Shown piece by piece: positions 23,225 to 33,996 of a stretch of DNA of 64,000 nt (position 1 is its first letter; each line of letters starts with the position of its first letter). The translations under genes and the position numbers were made by a program. The notes beneath the pieces are model-generated. The model had not been told where the DNA came from. It was given only the letters and a program-made list of their open reading frames with translations, and did not search any database. Origin of the DNA: Canna indica (Eukaryota; Streptophyta; Magnoliopsida; Zingiberales; Cannaceae); contig CP136893.1 of the NCBI GenBank assembly GCA_034359265.1, positions 44,217,501 through 44,281,500 of the forward strand, written 5' to 3'.

Positions 23225-24633
23225 TGTTGGATAAAATGGTCACAATAGAAGGGGGGTGAATAGTGTGTTAACTAAATCTTATCGCTTAATTCCATTTTTA
23301 ATCGTTTCTTGCAACTTAGGCAATTCACAATTCTAATATTCAATGCGTAAGCAATAAGCAAGGAAATTAAGCAAACTCAAAAGAGACAATGCAAATACAA
23401 TTATTTATAGTGGTTCAGCCCCAATGCCTACTCCACTACCTAAGCACCGTGCTTAGGATTTCACACCCAAATTTACTAAATTATGAGTAGCTTACAATTG
23501 AGGACTTTACATCGGAAAGACCCTACACTCACCTCGAAGGCACTTCCACACCCGGAAGTATCCCGCCTTCTTACTGAGTGAGCTTTCCCACCTCAATTCC
23601 TAAGACCTACTCCTAACTTAGATTACACAAGTGGCTTTCCACCTTATACACCAAGGTAACCACTAACACACAAGACAACACACAAGGTCTTCTTACAAGC
23701 TCAAGTAAATTTAAGTAAAAACAAATAAAAAACAATTCTATTATAAGAGGAGGAAGAAGAGAACTTATCACAATGAAAACACCTCTTCTTTTTGAGCCTA
23801 GCACCCTTGATGAACACTTTAATGAAGAACACTTGAAGATGAGGGATCAAGAGCTTGGTTTGAAGAATTTGATCAAATGAGAAGCTTTGAGGATGCTAAA
23901 GATCACTCTTTGAAGGTTATTGGCATCAATAGTTACCTAGGAGAGAGAGAGAGATAAGAGTATTTATAATCCTCTAATCAAACGGTTCGTCAACGAGCAC
24001 ATTTTTGCCCATTCCCAATGCCTGATCACTTGTCAGTCGATCATCGATTGACCGACTGGTCGACCGCCCAGTGACCGTTGGTATTCTGCCCTTCTGTCGC
24101 TCTATTCGGTCGACCAGAGGGTCGACCAACTCTATCGCAATTTTGATGCTCTACTGATTGATCTACCGATCGATCGATTGAAGTGGACACCGCCAGTTTT
24201 TGGCCTTGTTCGGTCGACCGACCGATCGCCCAAAGTAGCCCATTGCCAATTTTTTGCATTGTTCAATCGACAGAAGTGGCTACTGCCATTTTATAACATA
24301 ATTCATTCGACCGACCGGTCGACCGGTCGACCGAACTTGGACTGTAAAATTTCTTTTTAGATCTTCTCATTGCGCGCTTTGTTTTTTGGTTCCGTTCTTC
24401 AGCGTGCTCAAACTCGAAAGACTTTCCATGTATTATTTTGATTTGACCAAGCCATCTCTGGTGCACGCATTGGTTTGTTTCAAGATCGATGTCGCAAGAC
24501 GTGAAACTTGACTTGTCATTTATCAATCATGCGAGCTTCATACTTCAAGAACTTGGTTAAATAGATTTAGTTTGTTATCATCAAAATAGTCATGAAGAGA
24601 ATAGAGCATGAAGGAAAAAACCTTCAGCCGATA
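23225..24633 (-). mobile_element. 5' LTR of E2, 1409 bp
   Basis: Plus-strand text TGTTGGATAAAATGG to CTTCAGCCGATA. TATAAATA on the minus strand at 23968-23961. U3 palindrome array (GGTCGACC, CGACCGACCGGTCGACCGG) at about 24040-24350. C-tract hairpin at about 23245-23270. Confidence 0.9.
23961..23968 (-). promoter_or_regulatory. TATA box of E2 5' LTR
   Basis: TATAAATA on the minus strand, between the U3 palindrome array and the downstream R/U5 part. The position is conserved in the other SIRE-like LTRs (25337, 26083, 30787, 33120 and, on the plus strand, 51656). Confidence 0.7.
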
Positions 24634-25368
24634 GGCCACACTAGAGAGGGGGGGAGAGTGAATAGTGTGTTATCTAAATCTTTTTGCCTAATTCCAGTTT
24701 TTTATTTTAATCGTTCTCTTACAACTTAGGCAATTCACAATTAGATGATTAAATACAGAAGTAAAAAAATAAAGCAATTAAGCAAATGCAAGAAGAACAA
24801 TGTTAACACAAAGGAATTTATAGTGGTTTGGCTAACCGCCTACTCCACTATCTAAGACCCGTCCTTAGGATTTCACACACAAATGCACTAGTATAAGAGT
24901 GGCTTACAATTGAGAACTTTACACCAAAAAGACCATACACTCCCTTTGAAGGCACTTCCACACCTGAAAGTATCACCTTCACACCGAGTGAGCTTTCCCA
25001 CCTCAATTCCTAAGAACAACTCCTAATCTAGTTTTACACAAGTGGCTTTACACCTTAAACACCAAGGTTACCACAAACTCGCTAGACCATACAATGAAAA
25101 ATAAACTAAAAACACTTTAATCACAAGAAGAGAGAAATGAGGACTTATCACAATATGATCACATCTTCTTGTTGAGCCTAGCAAACTAGAAGGACCCTCC
25201 AAAAATGAACACTTGAGATTGAGGGATCAAGGGCTAGGTTTTGAAGATTTGATCAAGAGAGAGCTTAGAAGATGCTTGGATCACTCTTTGAGGCTTAGAG
25301 GCATCAACAACAACGTGGGAGAGTGTTTTTGGTGGGTATTTATAATCCCCTAAACTTAAGGTGTTGTT

Positions 25369-26683
25369 TGTTGGTGAAATGGCCACACTATAAGGGGGGG
25401 TGAATAGTATGTTAACTAAATCTTATCGTCTAATTCTAGTTTTAAACATTTTCTTACAATTTAGGCAAAATGCAATTTATCGGCTAAATGTGGAAGCAAT
25501 AATAAAACAATTTAAACACAAGTAATATATCAACAATAACACAAAGATTTATAGTGGTTGGGCCCCAATGCCTACTCCACTACCTAAGCACCGTACTTAG
25601 GATTTTACACCCAAATCCACTAAATTATGAGTAGCTTATAATTGAGGACTTTACACCGTAAAGACCCTACACTCACCTCAAAGGCACTTCAACACCCGGA
25701 AGTATCCTGCCTTCCTACTGAGTGAGATTTCCCACCTAAATTCTAAAGACCTACCCCTAACTTAGTTTACACAAGTGGTTTTACACCTTCTACGCCAAGG
25801 ATATCACTCAATCACAAGACCTAACACTAGGTCTTCTTACACGCTCAAGTAAATCAATTCAAAACAAAATAAAAACACTTTAATCACAAGAAGAGAGTAA
25901 AGAGGACTTATCACAATAAGAACACCTCTTCTTCTTGAGCCCTCCAATGAAGAACACTTGAAGATGAGGGATCAAGAGCTAGGTTTGAATGATTTGATCA
26001 ATGAGGAGCTTAGAGGATGCTAAATATCACTCTTTGAGACTTGGAAGCATCAACATTAGACTAGGAATGAGTTTGAGATGAGTATTTATAACCCCCGAAA
26101 CACCAAGGCTCGTCAACGGGTATTTTTCTGCACGTTGGCGACGCCCGGTCGCTTGCCGATCGATTGATGGATCGACTGCCCAAGCGACCGCCGCATTCTG
26201 CCACTTTTGGGCGCACTTCGATCGACCGATTGGTCGACCAAATTGTCTACTGCCAATGTTTTGCCATATTCGATCGACCGATCGGTCGATCGAATTGGCT
26301 ACTACCAATTCTTCACCACATTCGGTCGACCGAACCTAGGCTGAACTTGATTTTTTTCAGCCTTCTTCTTGCACTTCGTTTTTGGGTTCCGGCCTTTGAC
26401 GAGCGTCAACTTGGAGAGCTTTCCACATGTTCTTTAGACTCATCCAAGACATCTTTAGTGCACGCGTCGAACTTCTAGAGATTTCCGCGACGAACCCGAA
26501 CACATTGATCAATGTCCTTCTAATTTTCTGATTTCTTCGATATTTCTAATCGAGGACATCGAGTGCTAATCAATATGGAACTTGAAAGAAATTCTTCATA
26601 AAACATTAGTTCCAAACATTAGTTCCATGTTTGTTATCATCAAAACCGAGATTAAGACCAAGGTAGAAAACCTTAGGCCAATA
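25369..26683 (-). mobile_element. 3' LTR of E4, 1315 bp
   Basis: TGTTGGTGAAATGG to TTAGGCCAATA. TATAAATA on the minus strand at 26090-26083. U3 palindromes at 26140-26340 with GGTCGACC and AATTGGCTACTACCAATT. Directly followed by the purine tract. Confidence 0.9.
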
Positions 26684-26701
26684 ATCTCCCCCTTTTTGAT
26701 G
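26684..26701 (-). promoter_or_regulatory. Polypurine tract of E4
   Basis: Minus strand CATCAAAAAGGGGGAGAT directly before the 3' LTR, as in SIRE-type elements. A second purine tract (GATAGGGGGAGAAATCCC on the minus strand) lies about 75 bp upstream, at 26757-26775. Confidence 0.85.
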
Positions 26702-29159
26702 ATGACAAACATCCTTAAGAAAATATATTCATTAAAGCACAAAGGATATCAATCATGGGATTTCTCCCCCTATCAACATGCATATCTATGTAATAGAACT
26801 CCCGCTATCTATATGCATGGTTTTCCTATATTTTCTTCCATTTTACCTATATTTTTCTCCCCCTTTTGACATATATCAAAAAGGATGAGAAAAGTCAACC
26901 TATGGTCAAAGTTGGGACTTGAAAACTAGTATTCATAAAAACGAAGTCAACCAACTCAAGGGATGAAAACAACATATCGAATGAGAGACTAAGTAATACA
27001 TGATATCATGAAAAGATAATCAAAATCCAAAACTAGGAATCATGTACTAACTCAAGTATCGATATTTCCAAGTATCGGTCAAGGAGTCAAAAATTATTTT
27101 AGAAATGATTTTTCTCTCTAAAATATTAGAACGATACCAAAAGTGAATTCAAAATATCATACTTGAAGTCTCATTCGAAGATTAGACTAAAAATCAAAGT
27201 ATCGGAGAAATGAATATTTGGGAAGAAGGATACTTTAAAGTTTTGAAATCTAATTTCAAAAATCCATATCAAATCATATTCTTACTGAAATTTTTGAAAT
27301 TTTTACTGAAGAAACTAGATTTTTCAAAGAGCATGCAATTTCAAGAATCATCAAAAAAATCAATTTTCTACATTTTTCTAAAAATAACTGAAGTCTAGTG
27401 GTATTTTCGTAAATATTAGCTATTTTTTCAAAAGTTTTCAGTTTTCATTCAAACGTTCCAGATATCAAGATATAATCATTTAAAGCATGTTTATCAAGTT
27501 TGAAATAAAAATGATGTCATTTGGTCAAAATTTTACTTTAGCATGATTTCATTCAAAAACAAGCATGATATCATGAAATTGCTAAGTATCAAGCTTTAAC
27601 ATTTACTCATGGTTTTTCAAATTTAAACACATGGACACCTAATATGAGTAAATCTAAAAATATCTATGAAGTTTGAGATCAAAAAGAAATTTCTAAGTTA
27701 AATTGTTGACTTAGGTCAAACTTTTTCAATTTTGAGTCTCCTAAGGTGAGATAGTTGTCATTTTATCCATTTACATATGATTTTTCAATTTTAACCACAT
27801 GGATGTAAATCATGAGTATGCTCAAGCATGTTTATCAAATTTCAACTCAAAATGTAGTCTCCAAGATGAAGTTCTACCTAGAGCTCATTTCATTCAAACA
27901 AGGTTTCATGAAATTGCCTAAGTATCAAAATTTTATCTACTCATCAGATTTCAATCAATTATCATGCAAGATCATTCATGAGCATAGAGAAATCATTTAA
28001 TCAATAGAATTGAGGTGTTATGCAAGAACTTTACCAAAATGAAACTCATACCTCATTTCTTGAGAGATTCCAAAATTTTCACTTTCTTTCCATTTTCCTT
28101 TAGCCTTCCAAGTTTACCACTTTCTCAACTTGCAAGTAGGCTTCATTAGTATCAGTATGAAATCATATACCAACTAGCAAGCTAACTTACTAAATAGCAA
28201 AGGTTTAGTGCAAAGTTTCATTTAAAAGTCTTAACCTATGCTAGATAGTAGAGATTCATTTTAAAGGAGTTATCATGATATCAAAATGAATCAAAGAGAT
28301 CTTAAGATATGAAATATTTGAAGAATAAGATCTCTAAACATGTTTAACTAGTTTGGACTTAAAAGAAGTTCTCTAATAATAGATATTCACCTAGAGCAAG
28401 TTTCATTCAATAAAATTTGTCTAAGTACTAAAATTCTACCTACTCATGAGAATTCAAGGATTTAACATGTGATTACCATCATGAGTAAAGAGACACCGAT
28501 AAAGCATTAATATTGAGGTATTATACTAGGATTTTATGAAAATCGAAACCATACCTCATACTTGAAAATTTAGCCAAACTAATCTTTTTCATTCTAATTA
28601 GCCTTCCATTTAGCCTTAGATTTAACTTGCATGAGGAAATCATTGGTAACATAATGGCATAATTATTTCAAGCAAGTTAATCATTCTAGACAGCAAAGTA
28701 AGCATCAAAGATTTCATTCAAAATCCAACTTTGCTAAATAGTTCGAAATCCGTTTTAAATGAAATCAAGTCATATCAAAATGAATTTTAAAAGATCACAA
28801 GAGTAATAAATATGAAAACTTGATCTCCAACCCTACCTATTGGTTGAAAACCGAAAGGCCACAATGAGCCTACGATTTAGAACCGCAAGGTCGCCTGAGC
28901 CCGTTATAGGCTACATAGGTCTCCGAAGAGACCGGAAATCAAAAGTCAAAAACATTTTTGAAACTTATCAAGAGTGGAAAATCTACTAATATTAAGCATA
29001 TATCAAACTGCAACTATAATTTAAGCAAGAGGGTATAGGAGATGATACCAAAGTACTTTTGATGCCAACCTTACTAAGGCATCAAGATGACTTGAAATTG
29101 CAACTTTGAGATGGTATAATCTTTGAATCCTCAAGCAACTTCAATCAACCAACTTCATC
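26702..29159 (-). mobile_element. E4 interior, non-coding 2.5 kb
   Basis: AT-rich, no pol domains. It contains diverged repeated modules (GAACGATACC and AAGTATCGG blocks; blocks around CCTAACATGAGTAAATC with TTGTTGACTTAGGTCAAA) and the structured segment at 28851-28940. ORFs at 27210 and 27812 lie in the module repeats and have no recognisable product. Confidence 0.75.
28851..28940 (-). other. Conserved structured segment, copy in E4 (best formed)
   Basis: Minus strand 5' to 3': GGTCTC-TTCG-GAGACC (28933-28918), outer stem arm AGCCTA (28912-28907 as read on the minus strand) paired with TAGGCT (28872-28867), enclosing GACC-TTGC-GGTT. Then come GGCC-TTTC-GGTT and GGTT-TTC-AACC. It lies about 220-310 nt downstream of the gag stop. 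Confidence 0.65.
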
Positions 29160-32100
29160 TCACCCTTGTGTGGTAGCTCCCCTTACAATAGAGCAAGAAA
29201 CCTTTGGTACCCGAATGACTTTGGGTCCTTGGGGGTTAGTTGGCCTAGGTATCCAAAGTGTCTTAGCAACACTTGGATTCTTCTTAAATGCACAATCATA
29301 GATTGCATGGCCATATGTACCACAACAAAAATAATGTCCATGAAACTTTTTATTTTCTCTATGGACATGTGATTTATCACTAGAATGCTTGACATGTGAG
29401 CTATGATGAACATGAGCATTCTTAAATGAAACATTTTTCTTTTGAACATGAGATTTAATGGTAGAATGCTTAGCATGGGAATAATGATGAACTTTGGCAT
29501 TGTTTACATAAGCATTTCTCATTCTAGTGTTCTTAGTAGATGAAGCATTTTTAAATTCATTTACTTTCTTATTCAAGAAAATAATCTCACTTTTCAAATC
29601 ATTCATGAATTTTTGAATAGCATGCAATTGAGTTTTTAACATGTTATTTTCGTTCTTTAAATTATCATTTTTATGTTTCAAGTCCTTAATCTCAAGTTTC
29701 ATATCATCATGACATGAATCAAATGACCTAGATTTCAATTTTTCATTTTCCAATTTGAACTCATGCAAGCAAGAATTAAGCGTCACAATTTCTTTCTTTA
29801 ACATTTTATTTTCCTTATGCTTTTTAATTAGCAAGGCATACATGTTTTTGTACTCATCCATTAATTCATCATAAAGCAAATCATGAGATCTAGATGAGTT
29901 AGTGCTATCATTTTCATTAATACGACTAGAAGGAGAATGGTGTACCTCATTGTTATTATTCATGAGGCAATCTTTTGAGATGGTTTCATAGTCATGACAA
30001 GAGGATGCTTCACTTGAATAAGATGATGATGTTGGTTGAAATGACCACACTAGAGGGGCGGTGAATAGTGTGTTTACTAATTCTTATTAGCCTAAATCCG
30101 ATTTTAATCGTTTCTTTGGTTACTTAGGCAAATTATAAGTTGAGTGACTAAATGCGGAAGCAATAATAAAACAATTAAGCACAAACAGAATATCAATGCA
30201 AACACAAGAATTTATAGTGGTTTGGCCCCAATGCCTACTCCACTACCTAAGCACCCTGCTTAGGATTTCCAAATTTAGTTTTACTAAATTAACGATGTTT
30301 CCCTTACATAGAGGACTTTGACTCGAAGATTCTCACTCTCGACCTAAGGCACTTCCACACCCGGGAGTCTCTGCCTTCTTTCAGAGAGCACTCTTCCACC
30401 TCAACCTAAGGGACAACTCAACTAATCCTAGTAAACTATGTTTACACAAGTGGCTTTACACCTTCTACACCAAGGATACCACTTACATAGAAGACCTAAT
30501 ACTAGGTCTTCTTACAAGCTTGAATACAATGAAAGAAATCACAAAAATATACAAGTAATGGAGCAAATAAATAGTACATCAATTACTTAGCTCCAAACAC
30601 GAGTCCTAGTTCCCCTTGATGCCTTGAGATGATGAATCGATAAATCTTGAAGGCTAAATCAAGGTGTGTATCTTGGAAACTAGGTTTATCAAAAGGATGG
30701 TGCAAGAAAATCTTTAGAATGATCAAGAATGGCTCAATGAAGTTTTTAGAGTGATCAAAAGTTATTTACGGAAGGCTGGGTTTGGGTATTTATAACCCTG
30801 CAACAGAAATAACACGTCAACGGGCGGAAAACTAGTCATTTCCGCCGTTTGGTTGCATGTCGGTCGATCATCGGTCGACCGACCAATCGACCGCTTGACC
30901 GACCGCTGGCTCAATCTCTCTGTGTGGTCGACCGATGGGTTGATCGCCTGACGCAATTCCTGTGATCTGCAATTTTTTCACCGAATGGCTACTGCCATTT
31001 TTTGGCATCAGTCGGTCGACTATCCGGTCGACCGAAGTGGCCTTTTGTCACTTTTTAACACCATTCGGTCGACCGACCGATCGATTGAAACTAGGCTGAG
31101 CAATTTGGTTTGCTTTGTTTCACTGCTCGTTTGGGTTTCGTTTTCACTAAGCCTACTTATATAATATTTATTAACTTTAAAACATCTAAAAATATAAATG
31201 TTATATAAGGATTACCCCCCATTTGGATTCAATAAAAATATCTAAAACATCAAAATCCTTAAGAATCAAAATCTAGTTTTTGGGGTCTAGTACAAATTTT
31301 CAGAAAACAGAACTTTTCTAATTTTCCGGATCAAATAAGGTTAGGCTAAAGGCTTCCAAAAATTCCTAAAAAATACATCGTTATCTAATTTTAACTCAAG
31401 GAACAATTACCACTATTTTTTATGTCAAGAAACTATCTAGGTCATATAGCCCTCCAAGGAGCTCCCCAGGCTTAGTGAATTCAGGGCGATTTCCGAGTTT
31501 TCATGTTTTGGGTTTTGAGTTTGGTTTTAGGGTTCTTTGCATCATAAAGAGGATATGCAACATATCTAGACACCCTAAACCTAAACTCTAACTTCTTGAA
31601 GAATCCCGAGCGCCGACGAGCATCCTTGCCGATTTCTCCGATTTCTTTGATTTTTCCGATCGGGGATGTCGAGCGCTAACCGATTTGGAACCTGAAAGAT
31701 TTCTCAATGAAACATTAGTTCCATGTTTGTTATCATCAAAACCAAGATTAAGACCAAGGTTGAAAACCTTAAGCCAACAAATGATGTGGAAGCACTTGAC
31801 CTCTTCTTCGCCTTGTTCTTCATGGAAGGACAATTTTTCTTCACATGCCCATTTTCCTTGCATGTATGACACACTACCTTCCTTTTTCGGCTCTTGGAGT
31901 TATTCCTTTGACTAGAAGAGATATGGGCATCAAAACCAAGGTTAGGGGGAGATGAATGACCATTGTCATCACTACCTTCATTAGAAGTGTCAATCTCTTC
32001 GGTTTTGGCATAATCATATAAAACATTTAAAGTGGCCCATAAATCAAAAGCCGTAGAATAATGCATGATTTTTTCAAGGATGTTATTTGGTATGGCACAA

Positions 32101-32318
32101 AATATGCAATTCATCGCTTCTCCATTAAATTAAAACATTTTGTTGTCAAGTTCACTCCAATCATGCATGACAACCTTAGGATAAGTGTATTTAAATTTCA
32201 ACATGTTATAAACACCAAAACTTCTAGTCTTTAAGAAGGAATACATACTAGACTTCCAAAGACCAAAGTTTGATTCATCGAACCTAGGAGGTGAAGATGC
32301 TAAACTCTCTAGTGCCAT
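29160..32318 (-). pseudogene. gag: SIRE-like copia gag, E4, split by a solo LTR
   Basis: First part 32318-31785 (MALESLASSPPRFDES; stop and altered frame near 32130; intact first knuckle CHTCKENGHVKKNC at about 31865). It is then interrupted by the LTR at 30030-31779. The second part, 30024-29160, is one open frame of almost 290 codons: Ser-rich linker, coiled coil rich in EN.LK heptads (about 29850-29600), His-rich HSSHVKHSSDKSHVH repeats, a second knuckle YFCCGTYGHAIYDC (first Cys to Tyr), and RPTNPQGPKVIRVPK at the end. That last motif normally leads into protease in SIRE-type elements, but a stop follows after SCSIVRGATTQG. Confidence 0.9.
30030..31779 (-). mobile_element. Copia solo LTR in E4 gag, 1750 bp
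   Basis: Plus-strand text TGTTGGTTGAAATGACC to TTAAGCCAACA, flanked by GATGA (30025-30029) and AATGA (31780-31784). The uninterrupted gag of E2 shows the empty site (GATGATGATGTGGAAGC). TATAAATA on the minus strand at 30794-30787. U3 palindromes at about 30855-31095. It is longer than the other LTRs because of an extra AT-rich U3 segment at about 31150-31560. Confidence 0.9.
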
Positions 32319-32372
32319 TTTTTGGATCGAGAGACGATGTAGAAGAGATGGTGAAATCTCAACCTATGACCC

Positions 32373-32384
32373 GCTCTGATACCA
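32373..32384 (-). promoter_or_regulatory. Primer-binding site, E4
   Basis: Minus strand TGGTATCAGAGC, exact, two bases from the LTR end. Confidence 0.95.
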
Positions 32385-32386
32385 AT

Positions 32387-33739
32387 TGTTGGTGAAATGG
32401 CCACGCTAGAGGGGGGGGGGGTGAATAGTGTGTTAACTAAATCTTATCGCTAATTTCGGTTTTAAACATTTTCTTACAATTTAGGCAAAATGCAATTTAT
32501 CGACTAAATGCGGAAGCAATAATAAAACAATTTAAACACAAGCAATATATCAACGCTAACACAAAGATTTATAGTGGTTTGGCTCCAATGCCTACTCCAC
32601 TACCTAAGCACCGTGCTTAGGATTTCACACCCAAATCCACTAAATTATGAGTAGCTTACAATCGAGGACTTTATACCGAAAAGACCCTACACTCACCTCG
32701 AAGGCACTTCCACACCCAAAAGTATCCCGCCTTCCTACCGAGTGAGCTTTCCCACCTCAATTCTTAAGACCTACACTTAACTTAGTTTACACAAGTGGCT
32801 TTACACCTTCTACACCAAGGATACCACTCAATCACAAGACCTAACACTAGGTCTTGTTACACGCTCAAGTAAATCAATTCAAAACAAAATAAAAATACTT
32901 TAATCACAAGAAGAGAGTAAAGAGGACTTATCACAATAAGAACACCTCTTCTTCTTGAGCCTAGCACCCTTGATGAGTCCTTTAATGAAGAACACTTGAA
33001 GATGAGGGATCAAGAACTAGGTTTGAAGGATTTGATCAATGAGGAGCTTAGAGGATGCTAAAGATCACTCTTTGAGACTTAGAAGCATCAACATTATACT
33101 AGGAATGAGTTGGGATGGGTATTTATAACCCCGGCCCCAAACACCAAGGCTCGTCAATGGGCATTTTTCTACCCGTTGGCGATGCCCGGTCGTTTGCCGA
33201 TCGATCATCGGTCGACCGATGGATCGACCGCCCAAGCGACCGCAGCATTTTGCCACTTCTGGGCGCACTTCGGTCGATCGAATGGTCAACCGAATTGGCT
33301 ACTGCCAATTTTTCACCGCATTTGGTCGACCGAATTGGCTACTGCCAATTCTTGACCACATTTGGTCGACTGATCGGTCGACCGAACCTAGGCTGAACTT
33401 GATTTTTTTTTTTCAGCCTTCTTCTTGGACTTCGTTTTCAGGTTCCGACCTTCAACGAGCGTCAACTTGGAGAGCTTTCCATGTGTTCTTTAGACTCGTC
33501 CAAGACATCTTTGGTGCACGCGTCGAACTTCTAGTGATTTTTGCAATGAACCCGAACGCGTCGATCAATGTCCTTCCGATTTTTTGATTTCTTTGATATT
33601 TCTGATCGAGGACATCGAGTGCTAATTAATATGGAACCTAAAAGAAATTCTCCATAAAACATTAGTTCCAAACATTAGTTCCATATTTGTTATAATCAAA
33701 ACCAAGATTAAGACCAAGGTAGAAAACCTTAGGCCAACA
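32387..33739 (-). mobile_element. 5' LTR of E4, 1353 bp
   Basis: TGTTGGTGAAATGG to AGGCCAACA, close match to the 3' LTR at 25369. TATAAATA on the minus strand at 33127-33120. The U3 array at about 33180-33385 includes a clear 40-bp tandem unit (AATTGGCTACTGCCAATTTT ... TTTGGTCGACCG) at 33294-33374. Confidence 0.9.
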
Positions 33740-33996
33740 TCGTCAACAGGGATTTTTTTGCCCGTTAGCGACGCCCGGTCGCTTGCCGGTCGATCGTCGG
33801 TCGATCGACTGATCGAACGCCCAATCGACCACGGCAATCTGCCACTTTTGGGCACACTTCGGTCGATCGACTTGCCTACTGCTAGTTTTTGCTAGCATTC
33901 GGTCGACTGAACCTAGGCTAGAAACTACATCTTTGAATCTTCTTGTTGCGCTCTTTATTTCCGGGTTTCGGCCTTCAGCGTGCTTCAACTTGGAGG

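Larger units (their letters stand above)
20225..24633 (-). mobile_element. SIRE-like element E2 with exact GGCCA duplication
   Basis: A complete insertion flanked by GGCCA at 20220-20224 and 24634-24638. On the minus strand: 5' LTR 23225-24633, primer-binding site 23211-23222, gag, a short non-coding interior, and a 3' LTR remnant of 564 bp (20225 to about 20788). U3, the purine tract and part of the interior are deleted: at about 20780-20790 the LTR text ATGAAAACACC runs directly into interior text CCTAACATGAGTAAATC. Confidence 0.9.
25369..33739 (-). mobile_element. SIRE-like element E4, both LTRs present, gag-only
   Basis: 3' LTR 25369-26683, purine tract, non-coding interior, gag, primer-binding site 32373-32384, 5' LTR 32387-33739. 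Flanks are TTGTT (25364-25368) and TCGTC (33740-33744); both differences are C to T. Without the solo LTR at 30030 it is about 6.6 kb. Between gag and the 3' LTR there are about 2.5 kb without pol, so it is a non-autonomous element with a full structural frame. Confidence 0.9.
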
